64,000 bases of DNA, from the NCBI RefSeq assembly GCF_963855985.1, contig NC_087099.1, positions 92,001 through 156,000 of the forward strand, given 5' to 3'. The notes under the pieces were generated by a model. The model worked only from the letters and a program-made list of their open reading frames with translations. It was not told the DNA's origin and made no database searches. Below, one piece after another: positions 1 through 11,846 of this stretch (the first letter of the stretch is position 1; each line of letters starts with the position of its first letter). The position numbers and the translations under genes were made by a program. The stretch is from Ostrinia nubilalis. Lineage: Eukaryota; Arthropoda; Insecta; Lepidoptera; Crambidae.

Positions 1-1693
1 ATTATGGAGATTTGTTTTCTTTGAAAAATTTACGTAAAACGAAACGCTTAATCAACCAACAGTGCACAGACGCCATACGACACTCAGCCATGCATTACTA
101 GACTTTTTTCTCGTCTTTAAGTTATATGCGATAGCGGGAAACGTTCAGGAAGTTTTTTTTGGCCCTATAGATAAGTTTGTAAGCTAATTTTGTGGGAATA
201 ATGTGTTATTTATGAATTAAAAGTTTGTTATTTAACACTTATTAGCCTGAACGTCCCTAAAAGTGGCAACATGCTATTATTTAGTTTCATCTCGGCACAT
301 TACCTCCGACTTGCAATTCTCTCACATTGAATCGGATATGTATAATTTGAAGAAAACTTGTTAGTAGTGTTTGCTTTATCATTATTAGATTCAGTAACGC
401 CAGCTCGCAAACCCGGGTTAATTATAGCAAACAAGTGGCGGCCCTGAGGCGCGGAGTGTCGCGGAGGCGCGGAGTGCCGGTGTCTCGTCAGACGCGCGAC
501 ACTCGACACTCGAGCGGCCGCGAGGACACTCCAGCTAAGCTTTTTACACTCACGGGACTGTTTTTAATCCAAGACGAGAGATGCGCCTGAAGATTGTGTT
601 TGTCATTAGTATTGCAAGGTCGTGTTTATTTACATGGTATAAACTTAACCGACTACAAAAAAGTCCAGTAAAAAGTAGAAAAATATTTGTAGAGTATAAA
701 CTTGATACTTTTTGTAGAGTATGTAAAAGACTTCGAGTTATGGTTGATTCTCAAAACAATCTTGTCATTTTTGTTAGGTACTTACTATTTAGAGATGGCA
801 ATCATGGTTTGATAAATCTATCTGCTGTGAAAACAAAATTGAGTACTCCCAAATTATGCTGTTTTCTCAAAGGCTAGCCGGTCCATGGAATAAATAGTAC
901 GAATCTTGAAGAATCGAGAGTTACCAAGTAAAACACAGGCATTGAAAAGTATAGCTATTTTAAAACTTATACTTATCTGCAATAACTACTTATTTACGAG
1001 GTCGAATAAAAATTATAGACAACCAAATTGATTGCAACATTTCCCTACAATGAACAAAAAGGAGTGAATTCACTAACAATCCGCAAGACGTTGCAACATC
1101 ACCCTCGCCCCTCCTGTCCTCTCGGCGCAAGCTTCGTCACTCATAATTAACTGCAACAATCCTCAACGCAGCAAACATTCGCAAACAAAGAAAGTGCATT
1201 AAAATCCGACCAAGTGGCATCGTGGAAGAAACTTTTGCGCTTGTTTAACTTTTGTTGCTTTGTTCCGAGCTCACTTATGGAAGATTTGAAAATACACTTT
1301 AATAATATTCGTGCTTCTACTGCAGAATAAGGTTATATTATTCTACGCAGATTACTTATTTAGTTCTCTAAGTTATGGCTCTGAAATAACTTGAAACATA
1401 CTGGAGTTAATCTTCGAAATCTGAATATGAGATATAAAATGAAGTAAATCTCTAATCACTCTAGTTAAAGCCGTCTCTATTAGTGTGTATTAGTTAAAAT
1501 AGGTAACCTAGCGTACAGGGAGCGGATTAGTGCGAAGTTTAGGCGGCCTAAGTTGACTAATCGTGTAACTTTGACCGAGCAGCTAAATTGGAAGACTAAA
1601 TTTAATGATATTATGAGTGTAAGTAAGTATTTCAACCACCTCAGGTACAATTTTATTTTATAAGTAACTGGCTTTCCGCATTTCATACATATT
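1..1693. other. No gene seen; one GC-rich island
   Basis: Mostly AT-rich unique-looking DNA. A GC-rich island lies at about 435-535 and holds a 13-bp direct repeat (GAGGCGCGGAGTG at 446-458 and 464-476, 18 bp apart). An AT-rich 98-codon open frame at 581-877 matches no family I know and I do not call it a gene. The stretch 1075-1150 is mildly GC-rich. Nothing else stands out. Confidence 0.6.
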
Positions 1694-1905
1694 TTTTACC
1701 CGACTACGGCAAAGCAAAAGGAGGGTTATGATTTTGACAGGCTATGTATGTATGTATGTTCATGTGTTCCCTCGTAACTTCTAAACTACTTATCAGAATT
1801 CGACAACTGACCTATCATTAGAAGCGTCTTAATTGTCCGCTGGTTATAGGCTATATGGGATTTCACAAAATCTAATGTGGCGTCCTCTAGCGGACAAAAC
1901 ATACA
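1694..1905 (+). repeat. Dispersed lepidopteran repeat fragment
   Basis: The stretch opens with CCCGACTACGGCAAAGCAAA, then a GGAGGGTTATG block, a short (TATG)n run near 1745-1760 and a GTTCCCTCGTAACTTCTAAAC-like block. I recognise this order of blocks as a common dispersed repeat of moths and butterflies, usually truncated. No target duplication was found and I cannot assign the class; it may be a LINE or Penelope-like 3' part. The end coordinate is approximate. Confidence 0.45.
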
Positions 1906-1987
1906 GAGTAAAAAAATAAAGTTAAGATAAATATGACGTGTTTGGTATCATTTGAAAGCGCTTTACTTCTACATTTTGAATATATAT

Positions 1988-2581
1988 GTTACGGCTAAAG
2001 ATAGTTGTGAACATAAACTTAAGATTAGCCGGCTAAACTTAAGTTTATCTTCGAGAAGCAGCTAAAGTTCGATAACATGTTAGTTTGCGTCGTGATATTC
2101 CATCTTTAGCCGGCTAATGTGCACATTAGCCAAAACGAAACGGCTAAAATTGTATTCGATGGGCGCGCCAGGCCGGCGGAGGGCTTGAGGGGGCGGTGGG
2201 GAGACAACACGCGCGCACTTTTATTTTGTTTTATTTTGTAATTTTTCAGAAGATTCTGTAATGACCAAATGGTTCCTTATTATTATTTTATTTTAATGAT
2301 TAGGTAGATATTGTTTTAAGTATATTTTGTTATTGTAATAATTGTAATTTTGAATACCTACATAGGCACATAAAAGTAAGTTTTCGTGTCAAAATAGTAA
2401 ACATTATTACATTGTTTGCTTTTCCATTTACTTCTACATTTTTAGCCAAGGGCCTGCGGTTACACTTAAGTTTAGCCGGCTAAAGATAGAAGAAACTAAC
2501 ATTAACACCTCGTCGAAGATAAACTTAACTTTAGCCGGCTAATCTTAAGTTTATGTTCACATCTATCTTTAGCCGTAACAT
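1988..2581. mobile_element. 594-bp TIR element with TTAGCCGGCTAA motifs
   Basis: The two ends form an inverted repeat of about 68 bp that starts GTTACGGCTAAAGATAG and has few mismatches. It is flanked on both sides by ATATATAT (1980-1987 and 2582-2589), which would fit an 8-bp target duplication but is low-complexity. The palindrome TTAGCCGGCTAA, or one-base variants, recurs in both subterminal regions (near 2026, 2105, 2473, 2533). The centre (2160-2215) is GC-rich and has no open frame. This is a non-autonomous DNA transposon of unknown superfamily; the 8-bp duplication would suit hAT-like elements, but the terminal bases are not typical of hAT. Confidence 0.65.
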
Positions 2582-2754
2582 ATATATATTACTAGCATTT
2601 GCTTGTGACTTTACCTGTATTCATGGGCTGATTGCATATAATTCACATTTTTTCGTTCGTAGCTTCCTTACTACTTATTAGTTCATCAATTTAACTTTTG
2701 TTAATATTATGCGCCACAAATACACTTTAACACCAAAAGAGTACAAATAAAAGT

Positions 2755-3074
2755 AAAAAGTAAAAAAACTAAAACCTAACTACGTCAAAAAACGATGCTG
2801 AAAAAGTATAAAACAAGATTTTCAGAATACTGAACTGAACAAAGTTGCTAATGTAGTTGCATAGTAATTTTCATGTTTGGAAAGGCGTAGTCACACGTTG
2901 TCAAAGTGCTACGGTAGGTAGGTATATGTAACGTGTGACTACGCCTTTCCAAACATGAAAATTACTATGCAACTACATTAGCAACTTTGTTCAGTTCAGT
3001 ATTCTGAAAATCTTGTTTTATACTTTTTCAGCATCGTTTTTTGACGTAGTTGGGTTTTAGTTTTTTTACTTTTT
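2755..3074. repeat. Near-perfect 145-bp-arm palindrome (foldback)
   Basis: The left arm (2755-2899) and right arm (2930-3074) are reverse complements over about 145 bp with one mismatch seen (CTAAAACCTAACTACG against CTAAAACCCAACTACG). The spacer is 30 bp (2900-2929). Both arms end outward in an A-rich/T-rich run, so the exact termini are uncertain and no clear target duplication is visible. It encodes nothing. It could be a foldback MITE or a non-transposon inverted duplication. Confidence 0.85.
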
Positions 3075-3704
3075 TTTATAATAAAGATGTATTGCATGCC
3101 GTGGCAGCCTGTAATTAAGATGGCACCGTTCTGAGGCATATGTATGTAAACACCTTTGCTTGTATTTGTGTCTGTCTTGTTTGTTATCCTAAATATATAA
3201 AATAAAAATAAAGCAGTTTACGTTTATTGTGGGTGCTGGTTGTTAGGCTCACGTGGTTATTCAGTTATTATGTTACAGGTGAGCCGGCGAAAGCCTTGTC
3301 GAAAGCGAACGCTCCCCCCGGGGCGCGGGGGGACGCTTTAAAGGTTCAGCCGCGGGTCAGCATAGAGTTCAGTGTCAGCTTACATTAGTTAACGGTGGCG
3401 TTAATAGTTTTGCGGAACGCTAAAACCTCTGGCAGTAATTAATCTCCCGTTTCACTCGATGTCGATAGATGTAATTTTTTTATGATTTCCAGCTTAATAA
3501 GTATAGCAAAGATATTGTATAACTGTTTGGGTGGGAAATAACATCAATGACAAGTTCATATTGTACTCAAATTATAAGAAAAATAACCTTAAGAATATTA
3601 ATAATAATTTATGTACTCTTAAACTCCACAAATGGGTAGCTTACCTATTTATTTTTGAAAAAGTGATGTGATATTTACATAACATTTATGATTAGATATT
3701 TTGT
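3075..3704. other. No gene seen; GC-rich block
   Basis: About 3105-3205 looks like a decayed retroelement 3' tail (GGCACCGTTCTGAGGCAT, then an AATAAA-rich end), which I cannot assign. A GC-rich block at 3275-3360 contains a run of C followed by a run of G (3310-3335) that could form a strong hairpin. The remainder is AT-rich and featureless. Confidence 0.45.
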
Positions 3705-3897
3705 ACTAGCTTTTGCTCGCGGCTTAGCCTGCGTGAAATTTTGTCTGTGAGAGAAAAGCTTTGCCTCGCGCGTCCCTGTTCAAAAACCGGGATAAAAACT
3801 ATCCTATGTCCTTTTCCGGGACTCAAATAATATCTATACCTTTAGGCGTGAAAGCGTAACAGACAGAGTTACTTTCGCCTTTAAAATATTAGTAAAG
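3705..3897 (+). repeat. Degenerate ACTAGC..AGTA-type dispersed repeat
   Basis: It starts ACTAGCTTTTGCTCGCGGCT, passes through a GGGATAAAAACTATCCTATG block and a GTGAAAGCGTAACAGACAGAG block, and ends TTAAAATATTAGTAAAG. This order of blocks is typical of a very common short lepidopteran retroelement-like repeat. The copy has lost part of its middle. Class unresolved (SINE- or LINE-tail-like). Confidence 0.6.
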
Positions 3898-6755
3898 AAG
3901 TAGGGATTTGTTTGAAGCGAAAAGGCGCTATTGCAGGTAGACAGAGATTTTAAAGTACCTCCGGATTAGCGGACAAGCCCTCGGATTGAATGCTCGCGGT
4001 AAGCCTCGCGAACGTTTGCATTGTGACAGCAGCTCGGAGATGAAAAAAGCAAGGTTCGCGGCTAATACCGGCTCGGACCTTCCAATTTTTCTCCGTGAAT
4101 TATGTAGCGCGATCATCCCCGGAGGAGGCGCCGCCGCGCCGCGCTCCCCGCTCCCCCGAGACGGCGTAGCGGGAAATATTTAGCATATTTTAAGACTTAT
4201 AATAAATGCTCAATTTAACTCGAATCTAAATGCATTCGACGTAATAAAACTTGGAATGTTCCGCTCCATCTGCTCGTTCTAAACGTAACTTTGCAAATTT
4301 TGCCAGACTTAGAGCGAAGCGAAATAAAGACTGTGTACAGTTTGGTATTCCAATGAGATTTAAACTTTACGGCTATTGTAGTAATGAGGGATCTTCGGCG
4401 ATGAGAACTGATGTGGGCATCAGTATCAGGCTAGACCACATGTTAGGGAAAGTTTCCGTTGATGTAGGTTTGCTGTGACCCTTTCCCGAGTTCGGATCTT
4501 AGGTTATTTTGAAGTTTCGAGGCCTTTTCGGTCGATCTCGGCGGTCGTGGGCGGTTGTTTGGCGACCGCGACTGCCACAAAATTAATTGTTGACGGTAAA
4601 ACTGGGACCCACAATGACAAAGTTCCGGGCCCTTTGGCTAACTTTGCTTTCATAATGTTATTCTAGAGCGCAAGTCAGCGGCGCCGCAGACGGCCTCCTT
4701 AATCGTTGCGCCTTTGTCATTAGGTCCCCTGAGGAGGGTTCTGCTATAGTTAATTATACTTGAACCTAATCCTTGTAAACTTTAAAATAGTTATTAATGC
4801 TACGATTTCATCTGTTCAAACTATGAAATTAAGACTGAAGGTTGCAGGCCGAATTTATGTTCCGCAAAAGTCTTACTATAAGCACAGCTATAAGTACAAG
4901 CTTAATCACTATCGCTACTACTTTTTGTAATTATATCTACCTATACCTACTTACAAAAGTATAAGTCAACTGTGCCCATGCATTAAGGTTAGATATTATT
5001 ATGCATGTTTAAGTAACATGTTTGAGATTGAATTAGTATCGTAAATTTTAAAAATACCACCGTCATAGTGTTTTCCTATTGTATATTTTCTTTATAGCCT
5101 CCTGTTATCCATCATTACTGGACATCTCGGCGAGGGCCGCGCGGACATAATGACAGCCGCGGGTGCTCGGCGCGCTGATGATAGCTCGCACCGTCTTCCT
5201 GCACAATGCATCACTTATCCTCCATGTTTGCCTTGCGCTGGCCAGAAATAACACACGAGAGGCTGTGAAGTCGCCGCCGGGTGTTGCATGGAGTAGCACG
5301 AATGCTTTGATTGTAGGTGAACTTATGTTTAACATTGTGTGAAGCTTAATTAATAACTATTTTATAATGCGCTGTCATTTTTTCCTTTCATTTATATCAA
5401 AATCCTATTTTTCTTTCGATGGTGATTTTTCACGTCAAGCCAATGCAAGATTAAATAAATCGATATTGCTCAAAGGATTTGCAAGCTAAAGCAAATTTAC
5501 GTGTAAGTCCAATCGAGCGGCTAAAGTTGTCCTACCCTCTACCAGTGAAGTGCACAGCAACACATCGTGCGACCTGATCGCTCGCATCGACCCGCGCGCG
5601 CTTCATTAGCTCTATCGGGCATCGCTCGTGCGCTCGGTCCGCTCACTCCGCTCTCCGCTACTCGCCGATACGACGCACAGTAGTCGGCAAGCGGAAAAAA
5701 GTCCAAAATTGGAAGGTTCTAATTCATTAAAATTAGCATAGTAGCCTTATTGTAGAATAGTTATGGGATAATAATCACAAAAAAAAATATCAATTAAACG
5801 TTATTTTAAAGGAAAATTATGCGTCATAAGTTGATCAAACGAAATATTTATTTAAGCGTAGTTTCTACGCTCGGATGTCTACGAATGTATTTCTTAAGAC
5901 ATTGATGATATCAACAATATTTCTTTTTAATTGTCTTTTAGGAAGCATTATGTATTTACATTTAAACTATATTTTGCAAATAACTGCTGTCGTCATGTCC
6001 TACTTGACCTATATAAAAGACACTCTTTTATATTCGAAATTATTGCTTTTCTTGGACCATAACTTTTTTGCCTTGTCGATCCTAGTGGAGATGTATGTAT
6101 CAAAAGATTCCTTAGTCCTTCTAGTAACTAGCCTATTATAAATTAGCTGCTAATATCTGCTACCCTTGACATACGATTCATTTATCTAATGAGGTTAAGT
6201 GATTGGATATGACGAGACGGGGATGAGAGAGAACATTCTTCTGGCTTCGTCTGATCCATTGATCAATAAATTTAGAAGTAAAATCAGCAAAAAATGTTTA
6301 GTTCTAAACCAAGAAGTTTTAGACCTGATAAAAAAGTGACATTATTTGTTAGTAATTTCTGTTATGTATTAAAACATAGACATTGCACTATATAACATTT
6401 TTTTATCATTTTAAAGCAATATTATGAAAAGAAACATGACAACACTGAAAAATGTAATTATTTCCGCTCTCCCATACAAAGCCGACCACTGTGCGACGCG
6501 AGAATGCCCCGATACTATCGCGTTTACCGTACAGAATGCTAATTTTATTACACCCGACCACAATGGGATGGCAATTAAAACGCATAGATTGGAAATGAAT
6601 AACATTTACAGATAAAGGGGAAAGATTATACCTTGTAGTGGACGTAGCTACATGAAAATGAGAGAGTAATAGTATTTCTCTGTAATACTGCTGCGGAGAG
6701 GTGAGATAGTGTGTAAGTAATTGACATTCTAATACTTCAAAGGGTTGTATTAAAG
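3898..6755. other. No gene seen; scattered GC-rich islands
   Basis: GC-rich islands lie at about 3960-4165, 4500-4580, 5100-5290 and 5510-5690, separated by AT-rich DNA. The 5510-5690 island is pyrimidine-biased with repeated CGCTC/CCGCT. Open frames at 3986-4183, 4251-4478, 5105-5335 and 5875-6141 are short and resemble nothing I know. No repeat longer than the islands was recognised. Confidence 0.55.
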
Positions 6756-6834
6756 ACTAGCGGCCGCCCGCGACTTCGTACGCGTGGATCCCGTTTTACC
6801 CACTTCATCTATCTTACGCGGTTTAGATTTTTTA
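6756..6834 (+). repeat. 5' scrap of the repeat seen at 33771
   Basis: It begins ACTAGCGGCCGCCCGCGACT and continues through CTTACGCGGTTTAGATTTTT. It closely follows the first ~79 bp of the longer copy at 33771-34557 before diverging, so this is a 3'-truncated or decayed copy of the same family. Confidence 0.75.
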
Positions 6835-9800
6835 ACATGATGATAACTAACAATTAATACTTATTGCGAAATCCTACTAATTAATAAGTAGATGTAGTTA
6901 CATGACGATAAGCATATTAGTTCAATAATGCAGTGCCGAACGAACCAAAGTATTTCTTATTGTATACCTTCGAATTGAATACAAATATTGTCCTGTTTTG
7001 ACCGACCTATATTGTTCAATACGCAGCGTGGTCTCCGTGTGCCAGGGAGACGGATCGTCATCGTTACACATTTTGTTTCCAGTTAGTGAACTTTTAGCGT
7101 GGCGCAAATTTATCAAATTTGTCATTTTTACGCGAGTGAGAGCAGGTGACCCGCGGCGCGACGCCCGCGTCGTTTGTCACGCGGCGACGGCTGACCCGCC
7201 GCGATCCGTCCATCGCCGCATTAGCGCGCACAATGAATACCTGTTGAATCACTCTGCTCAGTACCTGGAACAAACAAACAAAAGATAGATTAATCATCGG
7301 GAACGTAGTAATTTAAAGGTATAGACACGTAAACACACCCTTTCGAAAGGAACAATATAATTTGCGAGACCCTCGAACTTTGAACTTTGGCGAACAGATA
7401 ATGAAAAAGGAATATTAATCTAAATGACCTATATCATACATAATACCATTCTTCTTTGTTAGGCCACGCATGCTTTGAACGATATGAGTTTCAGTATTTT
7501 TCTTTCGTAACTAGGAGCGCAAGCAAAGCGAACTGAAAACTGCTCACAAAATGTGCTGAAAATCAACAAGAGAGATAGAAGACGTATTTGTGAAGTGGCG
7601 GCGTCTAATGGCCCGCATGACGGCGTGACGCAGGGCACGCGGAGCGGAGAGGAGCGGAGTGGGACAGTGTGGAGCGGAGCGGAGCAGAGCGATCAACGGA
7701 CGGAACAAAAGAGATTACTATAAATTTTTTGTAACGACTTACCAACTCAACTCTCCAGGAAAGCTAGATATAAATATTTGTGTTAGATAAGACGGCTATT
7801 GTCGCCTTTCTATGTTTTCAAACCCTATTTCTATCTAGGTACGATAGCACGCACTAATGTACCTACATGTTGAATTGCAGTTGTATTTTGAAAACCACCG
7901 TTTAAACTTATGAAATGGTTTTTGAAATGGCGTATTTCCTTCGAAGATGATTCATAATCTTTATAGCTCTCCACACAAAGTCGGCACATTTTATCTGTTT
8001 CCGTGGGAGGGAGAGTTATGACCATTAACACCCGTAAACATTCCAACAAATGCAGTTCTAGGAATGATCTTACTTTGTACGAGATATAAGTTTAAACCTT
8101 TGATCTTCACTGAAATATATCTCCGGACAATTAATATTGTTGAACAATGCCCCTATTTTTTAAAATAAGAATTAAGCTTTATTTTGCGCCGTAAAATTCG
8201 GAACAATATACTTGAACTGTTATTTTTTATATTATTTTATATCTCTTGTCTTTTTCGCATATTTCTCAAAGAGAAGTATTCGGAAGCAGCCCGAGCGTGC
8301 CGTCGACTTCAGCCGCACACGACATTAGCATCACAACAGCGGCGTGTGGTCGCGAATCAAATCGCTAACCAGCCTCCAAATTCTGCACTCGACAATAACC
8401 TTGCCTCGCATTCACACGTACCACAAGTGGGGTGGTGCGAACAGGAGAGACTATTGGAGACACGTGTCACCGGCAGGATTGAGGGCTAGGTGTCTCGAGA
8501 TGACAGGGCGGGTTGTGGGACCGCGGTTATTGCTTCGCAGAAATTGAATCTCAATTCTCGGGTGGGTCATGCGAGCGAGAACTGCTGATTGCTGGTTTCA
8601 CGTACAGTGTATTGCGAACAATCGGCATATAATAATAGAGAGTGGTTTCGTGGTTGAGCTAAATATACCACAGCCTGGCACTTAGGTACATTGAATTATC
8701 AAACATTTTCAATTTGCAGTATCATTTTGTAATTGTTTTGAATTGTGGATCTCATTAGTAGTTGTAACGAAAATATTGCTGATGATACCTTCTAATTTGA
8801 AATTTGCACACCTTATCTACTTATAAATCAGCAGTCAAAGTCATCTTACTATTCCTAGTCGATTGTTGGCCGCCAGACGTTAGTCCGCCATCAGTCGCGC
8901 CTCTGATCCCGCCTAAGACCACAGAATAGAAAGACACATCATTCATGTCCTCGTCCCATATCCTACACCTCTCCGTGTTAACGAAGGATAAAAATTGACG
9001 ACATGAGTCAAGATTAACATTACCCCTCCGGGTGAAACTTCTTGCGACGGAGATCTGATTTGAATGCACCGCGAGCGCCGCATACATCAGCCGGAAGCTC
9101 CCGGCGACGCACGGATTTACACGGATCGATTCCCTCTCGACATAACATGACGATATATCGAAATTTGCAAACACCAATTAACCTAGTTTATGCAAATGTT
9201 AAGGTTTGATATCAACCAAGATTTAACTTATTCACCCCTTCAAACTCTATGAGCTGCACGCAAGCCGCGTCAGCAAGCTTGTAAATATAGGGTTACTAAA
9301 AATCTTTATTAAAATTAGTATAGTAATTATATAGCAATAGGTAGTGCCTAGTTTTGTTTACGACAGTTTATAAGATTACCACAATAAATCAGGTATAACC
9401 CTGTAAGTAGTCGTTGGCGGTGTTGATTAAAAAAGTTGTTTACGTACAAATCAAGTAACGCGGCAGAGGCGTTAAAGCTCGCGAACTTGCCGAACAATAT
9501 TACAGCCATCGGCCATCAAACCTCGCGAACAAATTCGGGGTGTCGGAATATTTTATACTTAAGAAAGAAGGTTGTTTATGATAAAAGTAGTACCTATAGT
9601 CCTAGTCAACAAAAACATAATAACTCTCGTGTAATTCTACAGCTTACGTTTTGTGTAAAGAATAAAACTCTTGAAATGATTTATTCTCCTAGATTCCGAA
9701 GTTCATGAGTGGTGCACTTGGCGCGCGCGGGAGGCAAACAATAGTTCGCGCGTAGTAGGACTTCGCTGGCCCACTTCAAAATGCACACTCGCCATATAAC

Positions 9801-9889
9801 TTTGCTGCCCGGAACGGAGCTGCTGTGATGTTAAAAGGTGCGAGCTGTAGACATTAATAATATAGAAACCAATTTTTACTTGACAAAAT
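6835..9889. other. No gene seen; GC-rich islands and a GGAGC-rich tract
   Basis: Islands lie at about 7135-7225, 7595-7700, 8280-8560 and 8840-9140. The 7640-7695 tract is strongly purine-biased, with GGAGC/GGAGA words repeated. The minus-strand open frame 8821-9177 (118 codons) falls in an island and matches no family I recognise. The rest is AT-rich. Confidence 0.5.
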
Positions 9890-10005
9890 GCTGAGTTGCA
9901 TTACCTTATTTTAACTTTGACAAACGTCAAAAATCTGTCCAAGTCCATACAAAAAGCACCGGTTATTGTCATTGTTACGGTTAAAATAGGGTGGTGCAAC
10001 TCAGC
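9890..10005. mobile_element. 116-bp MITE with GCTGAGTTGCA termini
   Basis: The ends are inverted copies: GCTGAGTTGCATTACCTTAT on the left, and the reverse complement of GGGTGGTGCAACTCAGC on the right, each followed inward by TTTTAAC. The inside contains TTTGACAAACGTCAAA and GCACCGGTTATTG. I recognise this as a very abundant short non-autonomous element of Lepidoptera. No target duplication is obvious. It has no coding capacity. Confidence 0.75.
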
Positions 10006-11729
10006 CTAAGACTTCGCTGCCTGTATTTCATTTGTCACAGACGATGTATTTCTGTTGCCGCTATTCTTATTACTATTCTGTGCTTTAACAACAAATTCAC
10101 AGTGTGTGAAGAAGACATGCATGCGTGTAGCAAAAGTCAATCACGGCGCTGATCACGAGACATACTTAACACGGCAATGTCAACGAGCTTCCAATGACTT
10201 TCCGTAGAGCGACAGTCTTGCGGCTTATTACTTTCTCTATCTAGATTTTTGCCTTTTAAGTAGGTCAGTTAGCTTAAAGAAAGATATTTATCGCCACAAA
10301 TAAATACCAGCAAATGAACAGCGCGCCGGGCAGCCGCGCGGCCGCCACAAATCAGCCGCCAACTGAGGCAGAAGACTCCCGCCGCGTCTCCGCGCTTAGG
10401 GTTGCTTGCTTCCCAGCCATTTATATGTTCTAGCTTTAAAGTCATATGGTTTGACAACTTGCTTCTTTCTTAATTGACTATTACAATCAATCATTAGATT
10501 AGATATCAATAGCAGAAAAAAAATATATTTCTTACCAGTTGGAGCCCCCAGTCGGCCCAAACATAATATTTACTACATCTATTGGCGTTGTAAGCTAGCA
10601 ATCAGAGAAACTACCACATAATCGTTCCAGCGCAAGTGCCTCGTGAGTCGTGCCCGTATCAGGGGCTCCATATAAAGTGATTGCGCCGCATCTGCGCGGC
10701 CTCGTATTGTCCGCTCCCGGTGGCTTCTGCTGCGGCGGCGAGGGGCGGCATGTATTTACTTTTCCTCCTCACTCCTTTATCGTTTTCATTTAACGTTCAA
10801 TGGCGCGGAAACTGTGACCTTGTTTGGCCGGTGCGCAATAATAGGATACTTCAACAAAGAAGATTCTTGTTATTGAAAACAACTTCCGCCTCTTTTGACA
10901 AATAACATAGTATTTATTTGGGCTCGGCGGTGAAATAGAGATACCGTACAATTTAATCGAGTTTTTCTATTTTCAAAATAGCGTTATTTTTATGGGCTCG
11001 AAGAAAATTGCTTTCATAAAAAACAAAATACTAATGGAAAACAAATATTGCCAAATAAAAACTAGTATAAGAAAAAGTCGTCGTTAATTCAGAACAGATC
11101 TGATCGAGGCATTACGCCAGAATAAGCCATAAAAATAGATATAGGAAGTCAATGGCTGGAAAGGATAACCTTCAATTTCGGTCAAACTACATAAGAGTGG
11201 ATCGGAAAAACAAAGAGAAACCCATAGCAAATACTTCACTATAATCCAATCGAAATGCCACGGAACAGATGGGCGATGGGCGATACTGGTCTCGAGCCGC
11301 GGGATAACGGAGGGCCGCTCCAGATAGCGGAAGCCGACGCACTGTCCTCTGTATCATTTATTCGGATCGGCCCAAGTGTGTGTCTTGGGTATAGGCAGGG
11401 TTGGCGCGAAACCATTTTACTCGTGCTATTATACTTTTTTTATGAGTTCATTATTTTTGTCTTATGACGTCACGAAAATGGTTCCTCCAAAGTACTACTC
11501 GTAATTTCTTCTCAAAAGCTTTACGGGTTTGCCCAGATAGCATATTTTGTGTTATCTGCTAGCGATACAGTTTAATCTAAAGGATTGGACTGGCCCATTC
11601 CATCCCACTTTTAGATCTCCTGCGCCCCGCGTGCCGTCTCACCCAAGAGATTGATGATGACCGTTTTAGATTATTTCCATGTGGGGAAATCTCAGAATCT
11701 AAAAACATTACGTCTTAGGACGGGTCTCA
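10006..11729. other. No gene seen; GC-rich islands
   Basis: GC-rich islands lie at about 10310-10410 (CGCGCCGGGCAGCCGCGCGG), 10625-10750 and 11265-11345. The short open frames overlapping them (10269-10457, 10681-10905, 11255-11467) show no known domain. The remainder is AT-rich. Confidence 0.5.
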
Positions 11730-11846
11730 TGATCCGATTTTGTGATAAATCGACCTATTTGTCTAAATGTGATAAGTAGGTCAACTTACAATAGTATAAT
11801 TGCCCTGGAAAGGGCCTAAGTACTGAATAAATGATTTGATTTGATA
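11730..11846 (+). mobile_element. Probable LINE 3' tail with (TTTGA)n end
   Basis: The stretch ends CCTGGAAAGGGCCTAAG, then ACTGAATAAATGATTTGATTTGAT: a polyadenylation-like AATAAA followed by a short pentanucleotide repeat. This is the usual look of the 3' end of Jockey/CR1-type LINEs in Lepidoptera. The 5' limit is a guess and no reading frame is left. Confidence 0.5.

Noticed and set aside
581..877. A 98-codon Lys/Arg/Leu-rich frame
   Set aside because: AT-rich composition explains the residues; there is no family resemblance.
8821..9177. A minus-strand 118-codon frame in a GC-rich island
   Set aside because: No domain, no codon pattern I could defend and no neighbouring exon; GC-rich DNA lowers the chance of stops.
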